DNA of 64,000 nt from Microbacteriaceae bacterium VKM Ac-2854. Lineage in GTDB: Bacteria; Actinomycetota; Actinomycetes; Actinomycetales; Microbacteriaceae. The translations under genes were made by a program, and so were the position numbers. This document shows, piece by piece, positions 32,474 through 41,900 of this stretch. The DNA is taken from the NCBI GenBank assembly GCA_013205085.1, contig JABMLH010000008.1, forward strand, positions 62,001 through 126,000, written 5' to 3'. Under the pieces are notes generated by a model that did no database searches, was not told the DNA's origin, and worked only from the letters and a program-made list of their open reading frames with translations. Position 1 is the stretch's first letter, and every line of letters starts with the position of its first letter.

Positions 32474-33982
32474 TCAGTTCTGCGGGAAGCCGAGGTTGAT
32501 GCCGCCGTGGCTGGGGTCGAGCCAGCGGGAGGTGATGGCTTTCTGCTGGGTGAAGAAGCGCACGCCTTCCGCGCCGTGGGCTTTGGTGTCGCCGAACAGT
32601 GACGACTTCCAGCCGCCGAAGGAGAACGTCGCGACGGGCACGGGGATGGGCACGTTGATGCCGATCATGCCGACCTGGATCTCGTTCTGGAAGCGGCGGG
32701 CGGCGCCGCCGTCGTTGGTGAAGATCGCGGTGCCGTTCCCGAACGCACCGTTGTTGATCAGGGCGACGCCCTCCTCGTACGAGGCGACCCGCACGATCGA
32801 CAGCACCGGTCCGAAGATCTCCTCGGTGTAGACGCGGGAGGTGATCGGCACGTCATCGATCAGGGTCGGGCCGAGCCAGAACCCGTTCGGGTCACCGTCG
32901 ACCTCGATGCCGCGACCGTCGATGACGACCTTCGCACCATCGGCTTCCGCGATGTCGATGTAGGACGCGACCTTGTCGCGGTGCACCTTCGTGACCAGCG
33001 GTCCCATGTCGCAGCCGCGACGACCATCCCCGATCCGCAAGGTGGCGGCGCGGTCCTGGATCTTCGTGATCAGTTCATCCGCGACGGGCTCGACCGCGAC
33101 GACCACCGAGATCGCCATGCAGCGCTCACCCGCGGACCCGAAGCCCGCGTTGATCGCGGAGTCCGCGACCAGGTCCAGGTCCGCATCCGGCAGCACCAGC
33201 ATGTGGTTCTTCGCCCCACCCAACGCCTGCACCCGCTTGCCGTGCTGGGTGCCGGTCTCGTACACGTACTGCGCGATCGGCGTGGATCCCACGAAACTGA
33301 TCGACTGCACGTCGGGGCTGGTCAGCAGCCCGTCCACGGCCTGCTTGTCACCGTTGAGCACCGTGAACACACCGTCGGGCAGCCCGGCTTCCTTCCACAG
33401 CTTCGCGAGCCAGATCGCGGCGGTCGGGTCCTTCTCCGACGGCTTGAGCACCACCGTGTTACCCGCGGCGATCGCGATGGGGAAGAACCACATCGGCACC
33501 ATCGCCGGGAAGTTGAACGGGCTGATGATGCCCACCACACCCAGGGGCTGCTTCGTCGAGTACACGTCGACACCGGTGGACACCTGCTCGGAGTACTCGC
33601 CCTTGAGGTGGTGCGCGAGCCCGGTCGCGAACTCCACGACCTCCTGCCCGCGAGTGATCTCACCCAGAGCGTCGGAGACGACCTTGCCGTGCTCGGACGT
33701 GATGATCTCGGCCAACTCGCCCTTCTTCGCCTCCAACAGCTCCCGGAACCGGAACAAGATCTGCTGACGCTTCGCGAGCGACAGATCCCGCCACGCGGGG
33801 AACGCGGCCTTCGCCGACGCGATCGCCGCAGCGATCTCCGCGTCATCAGCGAGCGCGACCTCCTTCGTCGCGACCCCGAGAGCCGGGTCGTAGACCGGGG
33901 CGGTCCGGCCGGAGGTCGAGGGGACCTCCCTGCCATCGATCCAATGCGGGACGACAGCGAGAGCAGTGGTGGTGTCGGACAT
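32474..33982 (-). CDS. mmsA: CoA-acylating methylmalonate-semialdehyde dehydrogenase (IolA/MmsA)
   Basis: It converts malonate semialdehyde to acetyl-CoA and CO2, the last inositol step, and can also act on methylmalonate semialdehyde. The 502-aa aldehyde dehydrogenase has PFNFPAMVPMWFFPIA, SFVGSTPIAQYVYE, the catalytic Cys in GSAGERCMAISVV and the C-terminal FSFGGWKSSLFGD. The ATG at 33982 follows AGGAAAAGTAGGAAAA. The open frame before it is not conserved. Position between the aldolase and iolB matches iolA in C. glutamicum. Confidence 0.93.
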   Translation of the reverse strand: MSDTTTALAVVPHWIDGREVPSTSGRTAPVYDPALGVATKEVALADDAEIAAAIASAKAAFPAWRDLSLAKRQQILFRFRELLEAKKGELAEIITSEHGKVVSDALGEITRGQEVVEFATGLAHHLKGEYSEQVSTGVDVYSTKQPLGVVGIISPFNFPAMVPMWFFPIAIAAGNTVVLKPSEKDPTAAIWLAKLWKEAGLPDGVFTVLNGDKQAVDGLLTSPDVQSISFVGSTPIAQYVYETGTQHGKRVQALGGAKNHMLVLPDADLDLVADSAINAGFGSAGERCMAISVVVAVEPVADELITKIQDRAATLRIGDGRRGCDMGPLVTKVHRDKVASYIDIAEADGAKVVIDGRGIEVDGDPNGFWLGPTLIDDVPITSRVYTEEIFGPVLSIVRVASYEEGVALINNGAFGNGTAIFTNDGGAARRFQNEIQVGMIGINVPIPVPVATFSFGGWKSSLFGDTKAHGAEGVRFFTQQKAITSRWLDPSHGGINLGFPQN

Positions 33983-34059
33983 TTTTCCTACTTTTCCTTT
34001 TCCGGAGGGGGTGGAGGTTCGTGCACGAGCGTCAACCATGACGCTCGCAGATCAGAGGG

Positions 34060-34965
34060 TTACTTGTGAACCAGTGCCGAGGCGATGTCCACCGCGCCGG
34101 CGACATCGCCGTCGGCGGGATAGAGCAGGGTCCGACCGACGACGAGGCCGCGCACGCCGGGCAGCGCCAGCGCATCACCCCACGAGGCGTAGGTCTCGTC
34201 GGGGCTTCCAGCGGGGTCGCCTCCCAACAACAGCGTGGGCAGCGTGGTGGCGGCCATCACTCGCTCCATCTCGGGCACGACCGGCAGCTTCAGCCAGGAG
34301 TACGCCGAGGAGTTGCCCAGGCCCGCGGTGATCGCGATCGAGGTGATCACGGCCTCCGGGGAGAGATCGTTCTTGATGGCTCCGTCGACCCACTCGCTCA
34401 TAAAGGGCTCGAGCATGATCGGCACCTTCGCGGCCGCCGCGGCGTCCACCGCGCGGGCGGTGGCCTCGATGGTCGCGGCAGTGCCCGGGTCCTTCAGGTT
34501 CACGCGGATGAGCAGCTTCGCGAAATCGATGTTCGACGCGACCAGATTCGGCACGTCGTAACCGGTGAAGCGGTCGTCCATCTCGAACGAGGCACCCCGG
34601 AGGCCACCACGGTTCATCGAACCGACGACGATCTTGCCCTCGAGAGCCCCCAGCAGCGCGAGGTCCTCGATGATGTCGGGCGTGCCCAGCACGCCGTCGA
34701 CTCCCGGGCGTCCGAGAGCGATCACCAAGCGCTCGAGCAGTTCGTAGCGATCGGCCATGGCGTACGGCTCGTTGCGGACGCCGAGGGCACCACGGGCCGG
34801 GTGGTCGGCGGCGACGATCATCAGGCGACCGTCCTCGGCCAGCAGCGGACGACGGGCGCGATCGCGCACGCGCGGCAGGATGGTGTCCGGCGCGGTGGTG
34901 CGGATCTCACGCAGCGTCTCGAAGTCGAGCGCCGGAGCGGTCAGGGTGGGCTCAGACAGCGACAT
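34060..34965 (-). CDS. Cgl0159-type (beta/alpha)8 aldolase-like protein of the iol operon
   Basis: A 301-aa class I aldolase-like barrel with MIVAADHPARGALGVR, VVGSMNRGGLRG, KLLIRVNLKDPGT, IMLEPFMSEWVDG and LLLGGDPAGSPDETY. It replaces IolJ in position: it lies directly after iolC (14-bp overlap) and would cleave 2-deoxy-5-keto-gluconate 6-phosphate to dihydroxyacetone phosphate and malonate semialdehyde. C. glutamicum has a homologue (cg0198) in the same place. The exact reaction is inferred from the pathway gap. Confidence 0.85.
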   Translation of the reverse strand: MSLSEPTLTAPALDFETLREIRTTAPDTILPRVRDRARRPLLAEDGRLMIVAADHPARGALGVRNEPYAMADRYELLERLVIALGRPGVDGVLGTPDIIEDLALLGALEGKIVVGSMNRGGLRGASFEMDDRFTGYDVPNLVASNIDFAKLLIRVNLKDPGTAATIEATARAVDAAAAAKVPIMLEPFMSEWVDGAIKNDLSPEAVITSIAITAGLGNSSAYSWLKLPVVPEMERVMAATTLPTLLLGGDPAGSPDETYASWGDALALPGVRGLVVGRTLLYPADGDVAGAVDIASALVHK

Positions 34966-35923
34966 TCTCGATGCTCCTCACGATGTCGGCGACCTCGGCC
35001 GTGGATGGCATTGCGGTCGAGCATTCACGGCGGCTGGCGACGATCGCGCCGGCCACGTTGGCGAAACGGAGGACTTCTTCGAGCGACCAGTCCTGGAGCA
35101 GCCCGTAGCTCAGGGCCCCGCCGAAGCTGTCGCCGGCGCCCAACCCGTTGACCACGTCGACGAAGTACGGCGCGACCTCGACGGTCTCGTCCTTCGTCTT
35201 GGCGAGGACACCCTTGGGACCCTGCTTCACGATGGCGAGCTCGATACCCCGATCCAGCAGCGCGTCAGCCGCGCGGTGCGGGTCGGTCTCGCCGACGGCG
35301 ATCTCGCACTCTTCTCGGTTGCCGACCGCAACGGTGACGTATTCGAGCGCGCGCGACACCTCGCGGCTGGCGATCTCGGGCGACTTCCAGAACATCGGCC
35401 GGTAGTCGAGGTCGAGGATGGTCAGCGGCTTGCGTCCCCGGGCCTGCCAGGCGGTGTGGTGCGCGGTGCGGCTCGGATCCTCCGAGAGTCCGGTCACCGT
35501 GGACCAGTAGATCTTGGCGCGGGCGATCGAGTCGAGGTCGAGCTCGTTCACGTTGATCACCAGGTCGGGGGCCTTGGGAGCGCGGTAGAAGTAGAGGGGG
35601 AAATCGTCCGGCGGGAAGATCTCGCAGAACGTCACCGGGGTGTTCAACCCCTCCACGGTGCGCACGAACTCTGCGGAGACACCGAGGCGCTCCATCTCGC
35701 GGACCACGTAGCGACCGAACGGGTCGTTACCCGTGCGGGTGATGATCGCCGACTTCAGGCCGTGCTTGGCAGCGGCGACCGTGACGTTCGCGGCGCTCCC
35801 GCCGAGGTACTTTCCGAAGGTCTCGACGTCCTCGAGACCGAGGCCGTCCTGCAGCGGGTAGATGTCGACGCCGGAACGACCGATCGTGATGATGTCGTAG
35901 GGCGCGGTTGTCTGCTCGGTCAT
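34952..35923 (-). CDS. iolC: 5-dehydro-2-deoxygluconokinase IolC (PfkB family)
   Basis: It phosphorylates 2-deoxy-5-keto-gluconate. The 323-aa PfkB kinase has GKYLGGSAANVTVAAAKHG and the anion-hole/base motif NGLGAGDSFGGALSYGLL near the C-terminus. ATG 35923 (MTEQTTAPYD) gives the family N-terminus; a longer frame to 35998 is not needed. It is the first gene of the eight-gene iol run and its stop overlaps the aldolase start. An IolR-type palindrome lies about 95 bp upstream. Confidence 0.93.
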   Translation of the reverse strand: MTEQTTAPYDIITIGRSGVDIYPLQDGLGLEDVETFGKYLGGSAANVTVAAAKHGLKSAIITRTGNDPFGRYVVREMERLGVSAEFVRTVEGLNTPVTFCEIFPPDDFPLYFYRAPKAPDLVINVNELDLDSIARAKIYWSTVTGLSEDPSRTAHHTAWQARGRKPLTILDLDYRPMFWKSPEIASREVSRALEYVTVAVGNREECEIAVGETDPHRAADALLDRGIELAIVKQGPKGVLAKTKDETVEVAPYFVDVVNGLGAGDSFGGALSYGLLQDWSLEEVLRFANVAGAIVASRRECSTAMPSTAEVADIVRSIENVAV

Positions 35924-36016
35924 ACTTCGCTGTACAACTTTCTGGTCGAAAGGTTGGGCGGGCGGATCGTGTCTCATCCTGCCCGCCGCCACTGACATTC
36001 GAGTGGCTGCGACTTA

Positions 36017-36036
36017 ATGTCAGGACATATTGACAA
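36017..36036 (-). promoter_or_regulatory. IolR-type operator and promoter region of the iol operon
   Basis: ATGTC-AG-GACAT (36017-36028); on the minus strand its core is TGTCCTGACA (36027-36018), differing from the iolR site only at one base. A TTGTCA (36036-36031) next to it could be the -35. I could not place a convincing -10. Confidence 0.65.
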
Positions 36037-36136
36037 CGCCACTCTACTCGGATTCGCGCGGCTCGCAAGTCCGGATCCGAAGCGCGCCGCGCGCGGCCTC
36101 GCATTCGATGTCGGTGGCTCATGGTGGGATGCAGGC

Positions 36137-37381
36137 ATGGATGGAATCTTCTTCGTCGGACTGCTGATCGGGCTCCTCATCGGCGTGGTGACGACCGCGC
36201 TGTGGGCCCGCGGGCGACGCGCGCCCGATGCGGCGCTCGCGCTCGAACTCGCCACGGCCGAGGCCACGGTGCGCGGTCTGCGTGAGCAGCACGAGACCGT
36301 CGCCGAGCACCACCGAGAGCAGGTCGGCGCGGCCCACGAGCAGATCCGGGAACTCCAGGAGCAGCTGCGCACCGTCGCGGAGCGCGAGCGGCACGACGCG
36401 CGCATCCTGCAGACGCTGTCTCCCGTCGCGGAGTCGCTGCGAACCATGCAGTCGGCGGTGACGCGACTGGAGACGGAGCGCGCTCACCAGTTCGGAGCGA
36501 TCACCGAGCAGCTGGAGGGTCAGCGACTCGCGGGCGAGAAGTTGCGCGACACCACGGAGTCGCTCGCCTCCGCGCTGCGCTCCAACAGCACCCGCGGCGT
36601 GTGGGGCGAGACGCAGCTGCGCAACGTGGTCGAGGCGGCGGGGCTCACCCAGCGAGTCGACTTCGACGTGCAGTTCGGGCTCGAGACGGAAGCCGGCCGC
36701 GGGCGGGCGGACATGGTGGTCCGGTTGCCGGGAGGCAAGGCCATCGCGGTCGACGCGAAGGTACCCTTCGACGCCTACCTGGAGGCCAGCGCGATCTCGG
36801 CCGGCGCGAGTGCGGAGGAGCAGGCGCGTCGCCGTGCGCTGCTGCAGGCGCACGTGAAGGCCGTGCGCGGCCACATCGATGCGCTCGCCGGTCGCGCCTA
36901 CTGGAACGGCCTGCCCGCCAGCCCCGAATTCGTCGTCGCATTCGTGCCGAGCGAGCCACTGCTCGCGAGCGCGCTCGAGGCCGACCCCTCTCTGATGGAG
37001 TACGCCTTCCGCAAACGGGTCGCGCTGGCCTCACCGGTCACGCTGTGGGCGGTACTGAAAACGGTCGCCTACACCTGGCAGCAGGACGTCCTCACCGATG
37101 ACGCCAAGCGCCTCTTCGATCTCGGCAAGACGCTGTACCAGCGCCTGGCGACTCTCGCCGACCACGCCGAGGGCTTACGCCGCTCGATCGAGCGCACCGT
37201 CGACTCCTACAACTCCTTCGCGGCCTCCTTGGAGGGCCGCGTGCTCGTGACCGCGCGTCAACTCGACGGCCTCGACGAGTCGCGCATCGTCGGCACCGCC
37301 ACCCCGATCGACTCCACCCCACGCAAACTGACCGCCGTCGAGTTCACGGAAGAGGCGGAGCGGATCCGCGCCCGCGCCTGA
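36137..37381 (+). CDS. rmuC: DNA recombination protein RmuC
   Basis: The 414-aa product starts with a membrane anchor (MDGIFFVGLLIGLLIGVVTT), then a coiled coil (about 30-140) and the RmuC nuclease-like domain (about 165-385) with STRGVWGETQLRNVVEAAGL, AVDAKVPFDAYLEA and PASPEFVVAFVPSEP. RmuC limits inversions at repeats. ATG 36137 was chosen because the anchor starts there; the frame upstream is open but unlike the family. The gene is divergent from iolC. Confidence 0.9.
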   Translation: MDGIFFVGLLIGLLIGVVTTALWARGRRAPDAALALELATAEATVRGLREQHETVAEHHREQVGAAHEQIRELQEQLRTVAERERHDARILQTLSPVAESLRTMQSAVTRLETERAHQFGAITEQLEGQRLAGEKLRDTTESLASALRSNSTRGVWGETQLRNVVEAAGLTQRVDFDVQFGLETEAGRGRADMVVRLPGGKAIAVDAKVPFDAYLEASAISAGASAEEQARRRALLQAHVKAVRGHIDALAGRAYWNGLPASPEFVVAFVPSEPLLASALEADPSLMEYAFRKRVALASPVTLWAVLKTVAYTWQQDVLTDDAKRLFDLGKTLYQRLATLADHAEGLRRSIERTVDSYNSFAASLEGRVLVTARQLDGLDESRIVGTATPIDSTPRKLTAVEFTEEAERIRARA

Positions 37382-37593
37382 CGGTAAGCCCCCGTGGTCA
37401 TCACGCGTCCCCCACGGCCTCGAGACGGACGCAACACGACCACCCGCGACGCGAGGGCCCGGCCGGGCTTCCTGAAGTTCCGCGCAGGCTATCCCCCGTT
37501 CGGCCAGGGGGTCGACACGGAACGAGCGGCGGGTTTACGGTGCCTGCGTCGGCCCGCCTTGCCGACCTCCCCGAGTGCAAAGGAGCACTTACC

Positions 37594-38754
37594 GTGAAAC
37601 GACTCATCCCGAAGAGAGGTGGTCTGCTCGCGGTGTGTGCCGCGACCGCCGCGCTCGCTCTGGCCACGCCGGCAACGGCGGCGCCGAACCCGCTCTCCTA
37701 CGTCTCCGTGACCGATCGCGCGAGCACGCTGTTCTCTCCGCTCAGCTTCGCTGTCGACGGCGCAGGCAACTCCTACGTCGCACAGAACTTCATCGGGCAG
37801 TTGACGAAGATCGCCCCGAACGGTGCGCAATCGCCCGTGGCGAGTTCGTCCGTTCCCGGCGGCGAGATCGGCGCGGTCACCTATCGCGACGGCACTCTCT
37901 ACTACGCCGACAACGACCAGCCGAACGGCGTCGCGCACCTGATCAAGCTGCCGCTCGGCGGTACCCCGAGCGTGCTCGCCGACCTCGGTGCCTACGAAGC
38001 GAGCGCCAACCCCGACCAGGTGAACACCTACGGGTTCATCGGGTTGCCGGATGACTGCGCCGCCCAGGTCGACCCGAGCGTCGCCGGGCCGGCGAGCTAC
38101 AGCGGCGTCGTCGATCCGCATCCGTACGGATCGACGGTTACGGCGGATGGCGTCTACGTCGCCGACGCCGGTGCGAATGCCGTGCTGAAGGTCAGCAACA
38201 GCGGGGTCGTGTCCACGGTCGCGGTGCTGCCGCCGACCGCACCCGTCACCGTGACCGCGGAGTTGGCCGCGCAGTTCGGCTTCCCGGCCTGCAGCGCCGG
38301 TTACGACTACGCATTCGAGCCGGTGCCGACGGATGTGGAGGTCGGCCCTGGTGGCTGGCTCTACGTGACGTCGTTGCCGGGCGGCCCGGAGGACGCCAGC
38401 CTCGGCGCCCGCGGATCGGTCTACAAGATCAACCCCGCGAACGGTGAGATCCGCACCGTCGCCACCGGATTCGTCAGCGCGACGAACCTGGCGGTGGACC
38501 GCACGACGGGCATCGTGCTCGTGACGGAGCTGTTCGGCGGAACCGACGGTACCGGCCGCGTCTCAGCCGTGCTGCCGTGGTCGTCGAAGCCGGTCGCCGC
38601 GTTGCCGGTGACGTCGCCGGCCGCGATCGAACTGCGCGGTGGCAAGGTCTACGTCACCCGCAATGCGTTCGGACCGGCCGGCCCGGCACCGACGGGCGTG
38701 CTCACCGTGGTGCAGCTCAGCGGCGCGAGCAAGCTGCTCGACGGGGTCGGCTAG
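37594..38754 (+). CDS. Secreted ScyD/ScyE-family beta-propeller protein
   Basis: The 386-aa product has a signal peptide (MKRLIPKRGGLLAVCAATAA to ATPATAA) and repeated blades such as PLSFAVDGAGNSYVAQ, PYGSTVTADGVYVADAGANA and PTDVEVGPGGWLYVTSLPGG, as in NHL/ScyD-type propellers. In cyanobacteria ScyD/E names come from scytonemin clusters; in actinobacteria the role is unknown. GTG 37594 follows AAAGGAG. It is monocistronic, followed by a strong hairpin. Confidence 0.85.
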   Translation: MKRLIPKRGGLLAVCAATAALALATPATAAPNPLSYVSVTDRASTLFSPLSFAVDGAGNSYVAQNFIGQLTKIAPNGAQSPVASSSVPGGEIGAVTYRDGTLYYADNDQPNGVAHLIKLPLGGTPSVLADLGAYEASANPDQVNTYGFIGLPDDCAAQVDPSVAGPASYSGVVDPHPYGSTVTADGVYVADAGANAVLKVSNSGVVSTVAVLPPTAPVTVTAELAAQFGFPACSAGYDYAFEPVPTDVEVGPGGWLYVTSLPGGPEDASLGARGSVYKINPANGEIRTVATGFVSATNLAVDRTTGIVLVTELFGGTDGTGRVSAVLPWSSKPVAALPVTSPAAIELRGGKVYVTRNAFGPAGPAPTGVLTVVQLSGASKLLDGVG

Positions 38755-38768
38755 CCGCACAGGATCCC

Positions 38769-38799
38769 GCCCGCCCCGATCTGTGCAATCGGGGCGGGC
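38769..38799. terminator. Strong hairpin after the propeller gene
   Basis: GCCCGCCCCGAT (38769-38780) and ATCGGGGCGGGC (38788-38799) form a perfect 12-bp stem with a 7-nt loop, 14 bp past the stop. Confidence 0.75.
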
Positions 38800-38900
38800 C
38801 GGGTGCGCCTACCGGGACCGTCATCCCTCGCGGCGGCGCCAGCCGACGTCACCCCGCGCGCCCAACCTCGGAATGCGACCACCTCCGCACAAGCGCTATC

Positions 38901-38928
38901 CGGAAAAACGCGTTTCAGCGTTTTTCCG
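38901..38928. terminator. A/T-tract hairpin at the convergent junction
   Basis: CGGAAAAACGC (38901-38911) pairs with GCGTTTTTCCG (38918-38928) around a 6-nt loop. The internal A5/T5 runs resemble bidirectional intrinsic terminators. Confidence 0.65.
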
Positions 38929-38981
38929 TGCGCGAACGCAACCGGCTCTACAACACCGTCACCGTCGCAAAGCCGACCGCC

Positions 38982-39014
38982 GGCTTCTCGACGAGCGCAG
39001 CGAGGAGAGAAGCC
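38982..39014 (-). terminator. Hairpin after glpX
   Basis: GGCTTCTC (38982-38989) and GAGAAGCC (39007-39014) lie 6 bp past the glpX stop on the minus strand. Confidence 0.5.
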
Positions 39015-39020
39015 CAGACA

Positions 39021-40019
39021 TCACAACCACTTCTCGGCGAGGTGGGATGCCGTGACGCGACGGATGGTGCCCGAGCGCGAGCGCAGCACGATGCTCTCGG
39101 TCGTGATGATGTGACCCTCCTTGCGGACGCCGCGGACGAGACCGCCGTTGGTGACGCCGGTCGCGACGAAGTAGGTGTTGTCGCTGTTCACCAGATCGTT
39201 CGCGTGCAGCACGCGGTCCAGGTCGTGGCCGGCGGCGATCGCGCGTTCGCGCTCCTCGTCGTCCTTGGGCCGCAGGATGCCCTGGATCACGCCGCCGAGG
39301 GCCTTGATCGCGCAGGCGGTGATGATGCCCTCCGGGGTGCCCCCGGTGCCGACGCACATGTCGATCCGCGAGTCGTGGCGTGCCGCGTTGATACCACCGG
39401 CGACGTCGCCGTCCAGCAGCAGTCGGGTGCCGGCGCCGGCCTCGCGGATGTCCTCGATCAGCTGTGCGTGCCGCGGCCGGTCGAGCACAGCGATGCGCAT
39501 TTCGTCCACCGGCTTGCGCTTCGCTCGCGCCAGCGCGCGGATGTTCTCTCCGATGGGCTTGCGGATGTCGATGATGCCGACGCCTTCCGGCCCGGTCACG
39601 ATCTTGTCCATGTAGAACACGGCGCTCGGGTCGAACATCGCGCCGCGGTCGGTGACGGCGATCATGGAGAGAGCATCCTGGCGACCGGCGGCGGTCAGCG
39701 AGGTGCCATCGATGGGGTCCACCGCGATGTCGGCGGCCGGGCCGTTGCCGTTTCCGACGTGCTCGCCGTTGAACAGCATGGGCGCGTTGTCCTTCTCGCC
39801 CTCGCCGATCACGATCACGCCGTCGAAGTTGACGGTGCCGAGGAAGGTGCGCATCGCGTCGACGGCAGCACCGTCGGCGTCGTTCTTGCGGCCCTTGCCG
39901 ATGAACGGAACGGCGCGGATCGCGGCGGCTTCGGTCGCGCGGACCAACTCCATGCCGAGGTTGCGGTCGGGGTGCAGGTAGAGCGATTCGGTGTCGGGTG
40001 AGGTGTCGACCGTTGTCAT
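39021..40019 (-). CDS. glpX: Class II fructose-1,6-bisphosphatase GlpX
   Basis: This gluconeogenic enzyme removes the 1-phosphate of fructose 1,6-bisphosphate. The 332-aa product has VIGEGEKDNAPMLFNGEHVG, DIAVDPIDGTSL (metal site) and GTGGTPEGIITACAIKALGG. ATG 40019 follows GAAGGAA; the frame is open further upstream without family similarity. It is divergent from fba, the aldolase that makes its substrate in gluconeogenesis. Confidence 0.95.
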   Translation of the reverse strand: MTTVDTSPDTESLYLHPDRNLGMELVRATEAAAIRAVPFIGKGRKNDADGAAVDAMRTFLGTVNFDGVIVIGEGEKDNAPMLFNGEHVGNGNGPAADIAVDPIDGTSLTAAGRQDALSMIAVTDRGAMFDPSAVFYMDKIVTGPEGVGIIDIRKPIGENIRALARAKRKPVDEMRIAVLDRPRHAQLIEDIREAGAGTRLLLDGDVAGGINAARHDSRIDMCVGTGGTPEGIITACAIKALGGVIQGILRPKDDEERERAIAAGHDLDRVLHANDLVNSDNTYFVATGVTNGGLVRGVRKEGHIITTESIVLRSRSGTIRRVTASHLAEKWL

Positions 40020-40190
40020 GAACGAGTTCCTTCGCGGTAGGTAGTACTGACGTCTCTGTCGCAGGACCAGCCGAGAGCCGGCGGATCCCCATCCCACCGT
40101 CGACTTTACCGGTGGTGCCCACTCGCGCGGAGGCACGTATGCGCAGCCGGGTCGGCGCACATCCGTCCAAGGCCCCGGTCAGCTCGGCGG

Positions 40191-40217
40191 TTCGGAACGA
40201 GGCGTCCTCGCTAGACT
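40191..40217 (+). promoter_or_regulatory. Candidate fba promoter
   Basis: TAGACT (40212-40217) is a good actinobacterial -10. A weak TTCGGA (40191-40196) lies 15 bp upstream. The start would lie about 60 bp before the fba ATG. Confidence 0.4.
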
Positions 40218-40281
40218 TTCCCCCGGCTTCTGTCCACACCCTCTCGAGGCCGACGAACGGCCCCCTGTCAAAGGAGATGTC

Positions 40282-41307
<1,026 letters not shown>

Positions 41308-41317
41308 TCGCCACCTC

Positions 41318-41836
41318 GTGACGGATTCACACGACCAGTCGGGCGCCGCGCGCGCGAAACCGCAGTACGGCGAGTACGCGCCGCCCGGCTGGTCGTGGAC
41401 CCCACCGGTGGACGAGCCGGCCGCGGCGGAGGAACCGCGCACGCCTGAGCCCGCCCCGGTTCCGGCGCTCGCGCATCCGGTGGACCGCGCGATCACGATC
41501 GCGCTGCTGTTGCTCGGCGCGTTCTTCGCGCTGTCGGCGCTGTTCGATTCCTCCGGCTTCGCGACGATGCTGCAGCAGCAGTACACGGCTCAGGGCATCG
41601 GCGAGTACGGCTCGCCCGAACTCGCCCGCAACCTCGGTGTCGCCTCCGGAGTGGGTCAGACGCTGATCGTCGCGGTCGCCACGTGGCTCGCGATCCGCCG
41701 GATCCGTGTGGGCAAACGGGCCGTGCTGGTGCCGATCCTCGGCATCGTCGCGACGGCTCTGTTCTCCCTGGTGATCGCCGCCGTCGCCATCCTCGGTGAC
41801 CCGACCTTCTCCGAGTACGTCGCGCGGATGAGCTAG
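41318..41836 (+). CDS. Small membrane protein, unknown function
   Basis: The 172-aa product has a Pro/Glu-rich cytoplasmic N-terminus with PQYGEYAPPGWSWTPP (about 55 residues), then three hydrophobic segments (AITIALLLLGAFFALSALF, GVGQTLIVAVATWLAI, VLVPILGIVATALFSLVIAA). The sequence resembles a Microbacteriaceae-specific membrane family I cannot name with certainty. It starts with GTG 10 bp after fba and is probably co-transcribed. Confidence 0.75.
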   Translation: MTDSHDQSGAARAKPQYGEYAPPGWSWTPPVDEPAAAEEPRTPEPAPVPALAHPVDRAITIALLLLGAFFALSALFDSSGFATMLQQQYTAQGIGEYGSPELARNLGVASGVGQTLIVAVATWLAIRRIRVGKRAVLVPILGIVATALFSLVIAAVAILGDPTFSEYVARMS

Positions 41837-41896
41837 GCCGTGTTGAACACGTTTCCGCGTGCTCGCGACGGCAGCCACTTGTTCAACACACCCTAG
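41833..41896. terminator. Inverted repeat at the convergent membrane protein/ispH junction
   Basis: GTGTTGAACA (41840-41849) pairs with TGTTCAACAC (41880-41889), and CTAGG/CCTAG (41833-41837, 41892-41896) extend the stem outward. It begins within the stop codon of the left gene and ends 4 bp before the ispH stop. Confidence 0.6.
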
Positions 41897-41900
41897 GCGC

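Noticed and set aside
32474-34039. Longer start of mmsA (34039) including ARARTSTPSGKGKVGK
   Set aside because: The extension is unlike the family and a strong ribosome binding site lies just before the MSDTTTAL start.
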